Part shown: piece by piece, positions 46,320 through 56,784 of the stretch | Position numbering within the stretch: position 1 is the first letter of the stretch | Layout: each line of letters starts with the position of its first letter | Assembly (NCBI GenBank): GCA_001247695.2 | Contig: LGRX02024820.1 | Coordinates: 1 to 64,000 of the forward strand | Origin: Cymbomonas tetramitiformis | Taxonomy: Eukaryota > Chlorophyta > Pyramimonadophyceae > Pyramimonadales > Pyramimonadaceae | Reading direction: 5' to 3' | Length of the DNA stretch: 64,000 nt | Translations under genes and position numbers: made by a program | The notes under the pieces: model-generated | What the model was told of the DNA's origin: nothing | Seen by the model: the letters and a program-made list of their open reading frames with translations, nothing else | The model's database searches: none

Positions 46320-46756
46320 GTAGGACCCAAGCGTGGCATTCCCACAACACTGCATTCTTAATGGGGGTCCAGAAGTCTGTTAAATAAGGGCGGAACTAAG
46401 CGGCGAAATTGGTCGCGATGGCATGGGCCGCTGGATACATTTTTTTCAACGGTCGATTATAGGGCGGAACTTAGCGGCGAAATGTTTTATAGCCTCCGAT
46501 TGGTAGCGATGATATGAATTGCATCGATGATAGTAATGAATCGTCCCCGAAGATCCCCGAAGTAGACGAAGGCAAGCTGCAGCATTGTCGCGACTGGACA
46601 GCGTGATTCCGATTTACGAAATGTGATCACAAATCATCCATTTTGAAAAGTGAAGATACCGATCTTCTCGTACAAAGAGGCTGACCTCAAGCAATCGCGC
46701 TTAATTCCCTGCTTGCCTGCTGGATAGCGCCCCGTAAGTTACTGTTCAGTGGTGTT

Positions 46757-46786
46757 GTGTTCGGTATACTACCGTATACCAAACAC
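46757..46786. repeat. 30-bp hairpin
   Basis: GTGTTCGGTATAC and GTATACCAAACAC pair over 13 positions with one mismatch around a 4-base loop. It resembles a small palindromic transposon end or transcript hairpin. Confidence 0.7.
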
Positions 46787-47150
46787 GACATACGTTTGCA
46801 TATACATTATAGATAGTGTTAGGAACAACATACTTTTGCGCGCGTAAGACCCGTCCAGAAATTAAGATGCTGGATGGTTATTGTGAGGGGGGGGGGCATG
46901 GGCGTGATTCGAGCCAGCCGTCTCGACTCACGTCCTGCAAAGACGAATATTGCACAGTTTGCACATATCACGCATATCATATACACATAAGCGCCGAGCG
47001 CCGAGCGGCGCTTGAGCGCCGAATTAGGGAGTTTAAGCCCCCCTCCCCCCACCTCGATATGGAAGCCGGGCCACGGAGCAATGGGTGGGCAGCCAAATGT
47101 CACTAACATGGACGGCACAAAGGGCTTAATGTTCCCTACTGGGAAAATCA

Positions 47151-47545
47151 GAAGACGTCTAGAAGACGTCTTCTGAACGTCTTATAGACGTCTTCGTAGA
47201 AATGACGTCTTCTGGTTTCCCGAAGACGTCTTCTGATGGGAACGTCTTCTGGAAACCAGAAGACACTCTTCGGGGAAGACGTGCCGAAGATGTGCGGAAT
47301 GTCTTCCGGATTTCGGAAGACATCTTCCCGGAAGACATGCAAAGGGCAGTCTTCCCGGAAGATGCCCCGGAAGATGTTCCGAATGTCTTCTGGGCCAGAA
47401 TACAATCTGACATGTGTTATCGACACATATGTGATGATTATGCAATTTGGCCACATAGCCACTTCATACCACACGTACACTAGTCGCGTAATCACAGAAG
47501 ACATTTAGAAGGCGCACGGAAGACATGCGGAAGACATTCCAGGTA
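47151..47545. repeat. left subterminal GAAGAC/GTCTTC array
   Basis: More than 20 copies of GAAGAC or its complement GTCTTC within about 390 bases, many as AGAAGACGTCTTCT palindromes. Subterminal motif clusters of this kind are the transposase-binding sites of CACTA elements. Confidence 0.8.
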
Positions 47546-47696
47546 TCTTCCTAACAGCTTCAGGGTTGTCATCATGCTCTGTTGCTATGATACATAATAT
47601 ACGGCTAAGTTAATTGATAGGTCTATCTACACATACATGTACGATTGCATCTATTCAACATACAGACCACTAAGTACGATGCCCGGCGTATTATCA

Positions 47697-48108
47697 TGAT
47701 CGCCTCTTGCGTCTTGCACCTTTCGGTCGTGAACCATCATCGTCGATGCACTCGAACAAGGCAGCCTTTAAATCAAATATCACCGCCGTCTTCATCACAG
47801 GATGTTTCTTGATTACAACTTGGTGCTCAATTTGAGCCGCTAGGATGAATGGATCAGTAGTGTCCCAAGGTGTCTCGGGATCATCCGGGTCGTATGTGTA
47901 CACCACCTTTGCGGTATTGTCCGGCCCGTACTTCGAGTTTAGCTTGGCAAACCGTTTTGTCGTCGCTTGGTTGAATTCAGGGAACCACTTTCCCTTCACA
48001 AGAATGTACTCTTTCGCGGCCAAGTCGACCTTGTAGATGCTATCTACCATGGAGTTGGAGCCACAATACTCGATAGTAAGAATCCCCGAAGACGTCGAGA
48101 AGACACAC
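47697..48108 (-). pseudogene. CACTA transposase, C-terminal (DUF4216-like) exon
   Basis: Reads ILTIEYCGSNSMVDSIYKVD, LAAKEYILVKGKWFPEF, a variable part, DTTDPFILAAQIEHQVVI and a basic C-terminus. The order 'IL.IEY.G .. V.L.. W...' followed by 'DPFILA.Q..QV' matches the DUF4216 region of plant and algal CACTA transposases. The stop is at 47,697. The exon's 5' end merges with GAAGAC repeats around 48,090-48,120. Confidence 0.65.
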
Positions 48109-48119
48109 AGAAGACATTC

Positions 48120-48470
48120 GGTACATATTCTGCGCACATTCACCAAAACGTAATGCACGGACGCACCGGTCAGTCTCGATTTCCTCGCCTTTGATGTTTT
48201 CTCCAGAGAAAAAGGCTCGGAAGTAACGTTGACAAGTTTTCTTCGTCTTGTCCTGAGCTGCCGTGCGATAGCAAACTCCTCGAACCACGACCGAGCCGAA
48301 AGATTGACACACGCGAGGAGGCCCTTCGACGAGTGCCGCTTCATTCTCCGTGAATGGTCTCCCCAACCAGACCTTGGGGTCGCTACCGTGCATATGCAGC
48401 GGCACATCCATCAGGCGAGACGCTCCGGCTCGTGCGCCAATACGTCTCCGAACCATATGGTTTTCCCTGC
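48120..48470 (-). pseudogene. CACTA transposase exon (VWxG / cysteine region)
   Basis: After an acceptor-like ATTCGCAG on the minus strand it reads ENHMVRRRIGARAGASRL, PKVWLGRPFTENEAALVEG, then GSVVVRGVCYRTAAQDKTKK. The last block matches the 'V..G..Y.T...D...KTQ' stretch just before DUF4216 in CACTA proteins. It is separated from neighbouring exons by short introns rich in GAAGAC motifs. Confidence 0.55.
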
Positions 48471-48584
48471 GAATGTATACGTGCACAGTGTCAGGACATG
48501 TATTTACCGAAGACGTGTGGAAGATGCCTAGAAGATATATGAAACGTCTTCCAGGCACCTTATGGGTTTCATTTTCTTACTTAC

Positions 48585-49094
48585 CTCTTGCAGTAGGTGA
48601 CGTAGTCGTCGAATTTTGCCTTCAACTTGCGGTATTGGGGCACGTTGCCATGCATCCACAGCTCCAGCGCTTTCGTTTCAGCGCGGGAGAGTACATGGCG
48701 CTTGCCTTGTGTTCCCAAAACCACGGTGTTCGGCGCCCTCAACGGTGCGGTGGCCAAGAACGGGAGCACGGGTGGCCGGGTGGGATTGGTGGTTGCCTCC
48801 CGCCGGCGACGAAGTACCAAGATTAACCCGCGCACCACATGTACCATCCGGTACCGCCCGAAGCCTTGCATAACACTCTGAACCGGATATGCATTGTTCT
48901 TCACCCACCCTTCGAATTTTCCCGTTGAATGATTCGAACACGTACATCCATGTCCCCCGTATTGGACCATACATGAGGAGTTGGTCGGGGAAGTGGGAAA
49001 GCAAATGCGTGTTGATGACCAGCCAGTCAGGTGAGCCATCGCGCTCGAGTGACTTGAAGAACTCATCCACCAGATTTTGAAGCTTATGAACATC
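48585..49094 (-). pseudogene. CACTA transposase exon (DUF4218-like), frameshifted
   Basis: Minus-strand exon between TTTTGCAG and GAG/GTAAGT. DVHKLQNLVDEFFKSLER and WLVINTHLLSHFPDQLLMYG then GTWMYVFESFNGKIRR; the continuation WVKNNAYPVQSVMQGFG is in another frame because of one extra G in the run at about 48,905-48,910. Block order matches DUF4218: 'H...H....L...GP...W.+.FE..NG.....V.N...P..S'. The second copy at 62.6-63.0 kb has the same block without this shift. Confidence 0.65.
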
Positions 49095-49189
49095 CTGCAA
49101 AATCACCAAATAAAAGGTAATTAAGGAAGACGTTTGGAATGTACTCGGAACGTATTCGGGATGTCTTCCAGATGTCTTCCGTACCTTAC

Positions 49190-49446
49190 AGTCCACAAGC
49201 TCCGAAGTGGGCGTCTCTCGTTATGACCGTCAACTGCCCGATCAAGTCTTCAAGCATGTTTTTCGAGTAGCCCTCGTCTCTATCCCAAGACGCTAGCACG
49301 CTCATGATGCCCGCTTGTAGCATTTTCAACGCCTCGTGACACTTGAGCGTCTTCGGTCCGGTGTTCGTGCCGTTCGGACGCAACATCTTCTTATGGCCTT
49401 GCCCCCATTTGACCATTTGTGATGACCATTTGTAATTAATTAGCAA
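49190..49446 (-). pseudogene. CACTA transposase exon upstream of DUF4218
   Basis: Reads KTLKCHEALKMLQAGIMSVL, ASWDRDEGYSKNMLEDLIG, QLTVITRD, ending at a strong donor (ACT/GTAAGG). The equivalent block is present at 63.2-63.5 kb. The Tnp2 catalytic part is not found further upstream, where repeats begin. Confidence 0.5.
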
Positions 49447-49499
49447 TAATCAAGATTGTTGCATTTGTTGAAATTGAAGGGAAAATGCGAAAGTGCAAT

Positions 49500-50130
49500 T
49501 TTACATATGTCATTTTGCTCTACGTTAGATTTCCAAATTTTCAATCCGCAACTAATTTTGATCTACGTTAGTTTTCTGATTTCAGTTTTTGGAATGCTTG
49601 ATTTCAGATTTTTCACATTTGTCATTTTGCTCTACGTTAGATTTCCGATTTTCAATTTTGGCTAATTTGGCTCTATGTTGGATGTCAGTTTTCAGTTTTT
49701 GGAATGCTCCATTTCAGACTTTTGCATTTGTCATTTTGCTCTATGTTAGATTTTCCAAATTTCAATTTTGGCTGATTTTGCTCTACGTTAGATTTCAGGT
49801 TTCAGTTTTTTGAATGCTTGATTTCAGATTTTACAAACCAATTTCAGATTTTTGTATTTGTCATTTTGCTCCACATTAGATTTCCGATTTTCAGTTTTGG
49901 CTGATTTTGCTCTACGGTGAATTTCAGATTTCAGTTTTGGAATGCTTGATTTCAGATTCTGCTATTGTCATTTTGCTCTACGTTAGATTTCCAAATTGTA
50001 TCGGTCGATATGCAGCCGATATATCAGCCGATATGCACCCTATATATCAGCCGATATGCATCCCATACATCAGCGCCCATATATCAACCGATATGCACCC
50101 TATATACCAGCCGATATATCAGCCGTTGCG
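49500..50130. repeat. AT-rich tandem repeats in the transposon interior
   Basis: 49,510-49,990: about five irregular copies (about 115 bp) marked by CATTTTGCTCTACGTTAGAT. 50,000-50,130: copies of CCGATATGCACCCTATATAT. Confidence 0.85.
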
Positions 50131-50179
50131 GGTTGGAGCCACAATACTCTTTCGTAAGAATCCCCGAAGACGTCGAGAA

Positions 50180-50925
50180 GACACACAGAAGACATTCGGT
50201 ACATATTCGATACACTTCAAGACGGTACACTTCAAGACCTCCGGCTTGGATTGACGGAAGACCTCCGCCGCGGATTCGGGGGGGGTTAGTGAGCATCGCT
50301 CGTTTGAAGGACGACATTTTGGTCTTTGGGGGCGCTTCCCCCTTTTGGAGATGCGCGGCACGTTTACTTCCCATTCTATCTCCTATACAAAGGACACTTG
50401 GCCAAGGTAGTGCGGAGGGCATCCTGAAGACAAACACTCAGAAGACGTTCAGAAGTCACTCAGAAGACACGCGGAAGACATCTCCCGACATCTTCCGGAC
50501 GTCTTCTTGACTGTGCTTGCGGAAGATACCCCAGATACCTTCTGTACATCTTCCAGACGCCTTCGGGAAATATATGTCTTCCTGAACCCAGAAGAGGTGC
50601 GGAAGACACGCGGAAGACACACAGAAGACACGCGGAAGACATTTTTTGACATCTTCCGGACGTCTTCTTGACTGTGCTTGCGGAAGATACCCCAGATATC
50701 TTCTGTACATCTTCCGGTTGTCTTAGCCTAGGTAGACATTAGAAGACGCGTAGAAGATCGTCAAAAAAATGAGGAAGACGCCCCGAAGAGGGGTGTTAAG
50801 ACGTTCATGGGAACTTCTACAAGTTGCAGATTTCCGGAAGACATGTCTTCCTCAAAGACATGTCTGGAGGGTAACAAGATGCACAGAAGATATCTGGGGT
50901 ATCTTCCGAATGTTTTTTGGGGTTT
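50180..50925. repeat. internal GAAGAC/GTCTTC array with direct duplications
   Basis: Dense GAAGAC and GTCTTC motifs. About 90 bases around 50,460-50,550 recur near 50,622-50,712 (shared GACGTCTTCTTGACTGTGCT). The segment 50,132-50,209 repeats transposon sequence 48,054-48,131. An A/T-rich homopolymer stretch follows at 50,920-51,030. Confidence 0.8.
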
Positions 50926-51029
50926 TTTTTTTGTATTTTTTGAAAAAAACCATAAAAATCGCGAAAAACAAAAAAACATATAAGGTGCGCAATATTGGGC
51001 AAAACCGTACTGTGAAGGTAGAATTGCAA

Positions 51030-53920
51030 AAAAAATAAGTGGTTTGTTCGGGAGAGGGTCAAACGTACCAAGTTACTAAGTTAAAACGGCCGCCTAATTT
51101 GGTAGAAGAAACTGCTCTTGTTTTAGAGCACCATCGCTCCTAGCAACGGTCGAAGAGTCGATCACGCGCGCAGTGAGTCGCGTGAGACGTGATGACTGCA
51201 CGATACCGCGGATAGCAAACCCGGAAAATCTGCCAGCGCGCTGCGCTGCGCTGGTGTGGCGCAGGCGTGTGGTCGCGGTCGTGGTCAGGCGTCATCGTCA
51301 TACTCATCGTCAGCTAGCATTAGCATCGCATCGCATCGCATCGCATCGCATCGCATCGTCAGGCCCAGCGCAGGGGAGTGAGCACGAGCACCGCACCGCA
51401 CATCGACATGACCGTTCGAGTTTTAATCTATATTATTAAGTCGCCTAATATGCTCTTTTTGAGCCTTCCGATTCAGAAATGCCGATCTGCCGCATCGTGT
51501 CGGCTGTCCTACTGCAGACGTCGGCTGTCCTACTCCAGATTTTGCGAGGAGCTCACAGACGCTGCTCATCTGACCAATCATATTCACAGTACTTCATTAA
51601 ATTCGTAACTTTTTCATACCCGATCTTCCATTCAGGTCAGGTATTGGTTCGAAAAATTCGAACCAATGATGTTTTAGATTCCAACCTAAAATCAGGTTAT
51701 CGTCCGATTGAATCTTAGATGGTTACGGGCGTCAGATCCGGATATTTCCTGGACTCTCATCCTTAATTTTTCCTACTATCCATGAAGCAGGTTCATGGAA
51801 CCTAATCCTGAATCGAGAATGCCGCGGACCCGCGTATGTAGACGGTATGAGTGTTTGACCGAGCACCCGTTCCAAATACGTTCCGCGCCTGCCAACGTTA
51901 CATTCATTATTCACCAGGAGCGCCCACCCTGCACTACTACACTGCACGCAGACCTGAACTGCCTGCAACTCCAGCTTTATACTTTTCACTATTTTTCACT
52001 TTTCACTATTTTTCATTGTTTATGTGTAAACTGAAAGCGCGGTTTGTGGGCGTGTCGGAGATTGTGCAGGTTGCCCGTGAGATTCAAAGCTCCAATTTAC
52101 GGTACGTTGGTTCCTAGCTCTCTGTTTTCCCGTTTCTCCTTTTCTGTTTGTACGGCTGCTTCACAAGTGGTCCCGACCGTATTTGTGAGCAATGAATGTT
52201 CTTTTGGAAGTTTTCAATTTTGCACGTTTTCTGCGGCAATTTCCGCGACTGACTCGATTTTGCAAATATGGTGTATGCCGAAACAGTTCACCGCAGTGCG
52301 CCCGCCCATACAGCCCCACTCTTTATTGGTTTGTGCCTACTTACTTTGTGCCTGTTTTTCCCACTGACCTGGGTGTAAAAGTTTGTTATTGTATTTGAAT
52401 TGCGTGCTAACCCTTTCGTCAGGTTTCGCTTTCGTTGGGGTAGGTGGCGCGTGGCAGTTCACCTCTGCGACCAACCATCCTCTACCGCCATGGTTTCCTT
52501 CGAGCCCTTGAGCTCCTTGAGCTCCCTTCGTTTTTCTCATCACTGTTTTTTATATTTGGCACGCATAGTCAACTTGAAATATTTCACGCGACTTTTTTAT
52601 GCTGTGTTCAATAGTCATGTAATATAGCATGCATGGTGTCCGGGATGTAAGCTGAATACATCCCGGATTGGGTTCGAGTCCCAACATGCCAACTGTATCG
52701 CAATGAATATGTCAGTGGTCGTTTTCTGAGATGTGACGAAGTATAGATGTTGTCGCAACCACGGGAGCATGGGGATCACTACACTAAACATAGTGTCAAG
52801 ACATTCTTGACAACGTGCATACCCGCGCGAACTCACACTCCCGAGCGCTCATTATATCCCCCATGGTTCAAGAGAATTGCTTACTTGATCCGAAGAATGT
52901 TGGTACCCGTGGGTTACTAACAGTCCAGGGAATAGGATACGAACCATATGCGTTCTCAATATCACGCAGATAGTTCATATCCATCAAGTCAAATAAGGGC
53001 TGCCTGCCCTTTCCGCTCAGCGACGGAAAGCCAAAATGAATGTTGCGATATCATGTCTCAACACTCGACGGTCTCAACGTCTCAACCGCACGAGGAAATG
53101 TGTGTTCGCGTCTGACCGCTCCGAATCGCTGAATTGCAAATCATGATTGTTGATTCTGTCATGTTCGGCGGTTCTGGGCCGTCATCGTCATCGACATCGA
53201 CATCGCGATGTACATGTCATGGCCATGGGATGGCCCATTGCAATTTGCAAAGCTTTAGTATGTGGCACGCCGGGGTTTCCCCCCCAAAGGTTCCTACGGG
53301 TAGTGACACCTGACACGTCTCAGTAGCGATTCGCCACGATGCGTGAATTCTGAATGTGAATAGGTGGAGGGAATCCATGAAGTGACACCGCTGGCGCTGC
53401 CATCTATATTTATAAAGCCGACTGGATACAATTTTACAAAAGACGTGTGTCACGGTAAAGATTGTTAGATTCAAGATAGAATATTACGAGAGGAATAGAT
53501 GCACCTTCGGTGCGACAATTTTTAATTATTTTAAACATAGAATAGTCGATAGTGTCAAGTGTCTACTCCGGTATAAATCCAAAACGCGAAAGAGAGAGAG
53601 TGTTCAGTGTATGGAAAGGGGGGGGGGATCTATATTTAATTATTCCAAACCGTGACGCGAACACCCTCATACCGAATGCGGGCCCTACGGGTAGTAGCTA
53701 GTTTTATTTAGCGTTGAAGTGAAATTTGCATCTACCACTTTTACACCTGCATCCAACTCACCGCAGCCTCGTTTTCCGCGGACTGCTGCTGGGTGAAGTG
53801 GTCCTTTTAAAATAGTTCGTCTAACAGAAAAACGTTGCACAACGCAATACTTCAATAGTGATTGCGGGTGCTTTTCGTGCCTTGGTTTTTTTACGCGCAC
53901 TTCGGCGTGCTTAGCGTCTA
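51030..53920. other. transposon interior with no recognised gene
   Basis: Contains a CATCG pentanucleotide microsatellite at 51,325-51,357 and a tRNA-like hairpin at 52,625-52,691 that I do not call. Small frames here show no domain. Confidence 0.4.
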
Positions 53921-53925
53921 TTTGA

Positions 53926-53996
53926 GGTGTGAACGAGACATGTGTTCTCGCTCGTCCTTTGGACGAGATGATGTTGGTTCGATTCCAACTCACACC
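53926..53996 (+). tRNA. tRNA-like cloverleaf, anticodon position UUU
   Basis: Folds into canonical arm sizes: acceptor stem GGTGTGA/TCACACC (7 perfect pairs), 2-base spacer, D-arm of 4 pairs with a 7-base loop, anticodon arm of 5 pairs with loop CCTTTGG, 5-base variable region, T-arm GTTGG/CCAAC with loop TTCGATT, and discriminator A at 53,997. Total 71 bases. Odd features: no GG in the D-loop, C rather than U at position 33, and no U8. It may be a degenerate, organelle-derived or transposon-borne tRNA rather than a working nuclear tRNA-Lys. Confidence 0.45.
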
Positions 53997-54029
53997 ACTA
54001 GGCCTTTTTGTTTTCCTTCGGTAATCTTG

Positions 54030-54480
54030 TATTTCGTCTCGTACTATTCTTGCGCTTTACTAACCTTTGGTTTTGCGTTGCGCTTTGTTTTTCAGATCGG
54101 CTGAAAATGACCTAGTCCAAAAGGTAAATTTTCAGCCCAACCTCAACACCACAAGTAAAGGTATTTGCTCTATCATCCCCTAGTGTCACACCTAGAAAAT
54201 ACTGCCTTTATGCGTTGTGTTTTTCCGCTTTACTAACCTTTGGTTTTGAGTTGCGCTTTGTTTTTCAGATCGGCTGAAAATGAGCAAGTGGGAAAAGCGC
54301 ATTTTCAGCCCATCGCCCACAACTAGAAGAGTAAAGGTACTTACCTTACCCTTCCTAGGAATTTGTGCTTGTATTCATTGTGTGTTTTCACTCTACTAAG
54401 TGTTGGTATTTTGGTGTGCGTTGTTTTTCAGATCGGTTAAAAACGAGCGAGTGGAAAACCCATGTTTTTGCGTGGTCCAA
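54030..54480. repeat. three tandem exon-like units with hairpins
   Basis: A unit of about 165-173 bp repeats three times, each with TTTGTTTTTCAGATCGG. In the first two the following bases form perfect 10-bp hairpins (GGCTGAAAAT/ATTTTCAGCC at 54,099-54,137 and 54,272-54,310). Each resembles a pyrimidine tract plus splice acceptor before a short exon. Confidence 0.7.
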
Positions 54481-54839
54481 GACCTATGCCATGTGTGCAT
54501 GTTAGTTGAACATCGTTTCTAGGTAATTAGAATAGTTGTTTAGAACATGAATGTGAAGTAGTTCTAGACACTTAGCTAGTTAGGATAATAATATGCGTGG
54601 CCCTCCTTATGATTAGATTCTTGATTGAAAAGCAAAATTGTTAAAGCAATTTTAGTCTCCAAAGCATCTTAGCCTTCCACACAAACAAATCATCTCTTGT
54701 CGTGTATCAAACATTGAGAATATGTTTGTTAAGGATGGCGAGAAGTGTATTATGCCATACATCTTGTTTGCACTCATCCTTCTTGCAAACTTATTTCAGC
54801 CTAAAAATATTCCTCGCGAATGCGTATACGAATGTTGAA

Positions 54840-55308
54840 ATTTATTAGACATGCAGAAGGCATTCAGAAGATATCTTCTGAACGTCTTCTGCATGACTTC
54901 TGTACATCTTTTGAATTCCGGAAGATGTCTTCTAGACGTCTTCTGGGTTACAGAAGATATCTAGAAGACGTCTTCTACGCGACTTCTAATGTCTACCATC
55001 TTCTGAGTTCTGGAAGACGTCCAGAAGATCTTCCGGGAAGATGTACATAAGACACCTAAAAGATATCAAGAAGACATCTTCCGGAATTCAGAAGATGTAC
55101 AGAAGTTATGCAGAAGACGTCCATAAGATAACTTCTGGATGTCTTCCAGGAAGATCTTCTGCACGTCTTCTGGAAACCAGAAGATGGTAGACATTAGAAT
55201 GCGCGCCGAAGACGTCTTCTGGACGTCTTTTGGGTGTCTTCTGGACCCAGAAGACGTCTCACAAGACATTCAGAAGACGTTCAGAAGACGCGTCTTTTGG
55301 TTTTCCCA
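54840..55308. repeat. right subterminal GAAGAC/GTCTTC array
   Basis: About 30 copies of GAAGAC/GTCTTC in both orientations, mirroring the left array of the transposon, ending at the right inverted repeat. Confidence 0.85.
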
Positions 55309-55399
55309 GAATGTAGGGGTTCCCACCAATTATGACAAAGTCGTCTGCAACCCTTTCAAGTAGCTTCTGCATAATTGCCTCTCCCGTGTCAGGCCGCCC

Positions 55400-56111
55400 G
55401 AATGAGAGGCCGCCCACATCGCTGGTTTTACCTGAGCTTTGCCTTGAGGATCTTCAGTCGCTCCCGTACTGTTGCTGCCTTCACCAAACACTTCACGTAG
55501 TTTTGCCTAGAGGGCACAATGCGAAGCTTAGCACCCGATACCCACGGTATGTATAGCGCAAATAACATGGCGTAGGAAAATGTCTGGCATGAGTCAAAGT
55601 GCCCCCAATCATTCCACTATGACCAGAGGATGATGCACATCAACGACGATGGCATCACGGCCAGGTTTATTCACCAAAAAAAGGGAGACATTTGCGTCTG
55701 AAGCCAGAAGAAGAAGAAGACGACGAAGACGAAGAAGAAGAAAAAAAGAATATGATCGTGCAGATTGCGCCTGCCGCCAAACCGTCGTTCATCTGAGAAG
55801 TGCTCTTGTAGCCATCCATCGTGCCCACGCCATGATAACGCGAGACAGGCGAGCGTAAACTCCATAATGGGTGGGATGAGAGCCAGTGGGCGCCAAATGA
55901 GCTGGAGCTCTTCCTCTCTTTTCTTCCGCTCAAGCTCTTTGAATGTAGAGCCATTTCCCCCGCGCACGCTAAGCTGCCAAAGGCGGTACTTGAGCTGGAT
56001 GAAAGATGCTGCTGCATGGCGCTTATCACCCTCGAAACTGGGGACGTCCGGTTTGATCTTCTCGACGAGCCGCTGCTGGATGCTGGAGTTCGCTTTCCGT
56101 TGTTCTGCCAT
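55400..56111 (-). CDS. possible small helical protein (two exons)
   Basis: From an ATG at 56,111 the minus strand reads MAEQRKANSSIQQRLVEKI, KPDVPSFEGDKRHAAASF, a charged helix (FKELERKKREEELQLIW) and LACLALSWRGHDGWLQEHF. A (GAA)n microsatellite then begins, probably in an intron. Downstream, at about 55,420-55,500, another frame reads NYVKCLVKAATVRERLKIL then KAKLR and a stop. Together they would make a small, helical, charged protein of unknown function. The transposon end lies about 100 bp beyond its 3' end. Confidence 0.35.
55706..55750. repeat. GAA/GAC microsatellite
   Basis: A purine-rich run of AGAAGAAGAAGAAGACGACG type, inside the possible minus-strand gene. Confidence 0.9.
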
Positions 56112-56702
56112 GAACGATCACGTGTAAGCTCGGTCGTGGTGGAGGTGTTGTCTCTGTGGGTTTCGGAGTTGATATCTGCATGAGCTGGAGATATATGCTC
56201 TTCGTAAGTGATAGCATCCGGACAACCCCTGTGCTTGTGCCAATAGCTACGATATGGCGGAAGGTTGAGTATTTACTGATATCATTACCGTAAGGACCCA
56301 CTCGGGCGCGCTCAACCGGATTTGGATCGCCCGGATTCGAATGTCATGCATTTTCATCGTAAAAATCCGGATTTCCTTTTCGACATTACGCACTTAACCC
56401 CTTAGCTGCGACACGTTGAGAATTCTCAACAAGGCCTCGAACATGAGAGCGTGGCTTACCATGAAACTGCATATGCGCGGTTTGCGCATCGAATATTGTA
56501 AGGTTTGTGGGTGCACTCATGATATATGGCTACAGGTTAACCAATAGTATAGCACATATACCAGTGCGATATATCTCTCACGTGTTAGTATTTCCAAACC
56601 CAAATTTGTCTATTTGTGTCATTTTGCGCTTAAATTTGGCTTTGAAAAGTAGCTAACCAAGCCATAAACATCCCGTATTGGTAAGCATATATGTGGCCAA
56701 AG
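56112..56702. other. flank between the small gene and the retrotransposon
   Basis: No gene, RNA or repeat recognised beyond short minus-strand frames. Confidence 0.4.
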
Positions 56703-56784
56703 AAAAAAGAAAAAAGAAAAAGGGACACCCTTGGTCAGGGTGTGGGGCTTTGTGAGTCCCCTTGACTCTTACTTCTTTTTTCCC

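Larger units (their letters stand above)
47134..55318. mobile_element. CACTA-like DNA transposon (8.2 kb)
   Basis: The left end reads CCCTAC-TGGGAAAATCAG and the right end, reverse complemented, CCCTACATTC-TGGGAAAACC: inverted repeats interrupted by a 4-base difference, both continuing into AAAGACG-type motifs. A 3-bp duplication GTT flanks them (47,131-47,133 and 55,319-55,321), as in CACTA/EnSpm elements. Internally there is a minus-strand transposase with CACTA-type domains, and motif-rich subterminal regions. The long left-to-middle interior includes other repeats and may contain nested insertions. The transposase is broken and lacks its N-terminal Tnp2 part, so this copy is probably non-autonomous. 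Terminal bases CCCTA rather than CACTA make the exact subfamily uncertain. Confidence 0.75.

Noticed and set aside
48229..48881. Plus-strand frames opposite the transposase
   Set aside because: They are antisense shadows of the better-supported minus-strand CACTA exons.
52625..52691. tRNA-like fold with a T-arm (GGGTTCGAGTCCC)
   Set aside because: The acceptor has one mismatch, there is no proper D-arm, and the anticodon stem is overlong; total length is only 67.
47151..55308. Possible CRISPR-like arrays of GAAGAC repeats
   Set aside because: Repeat units are about six bases, in both orientations, with irregular spacing in eukaryotic transposon DNA.
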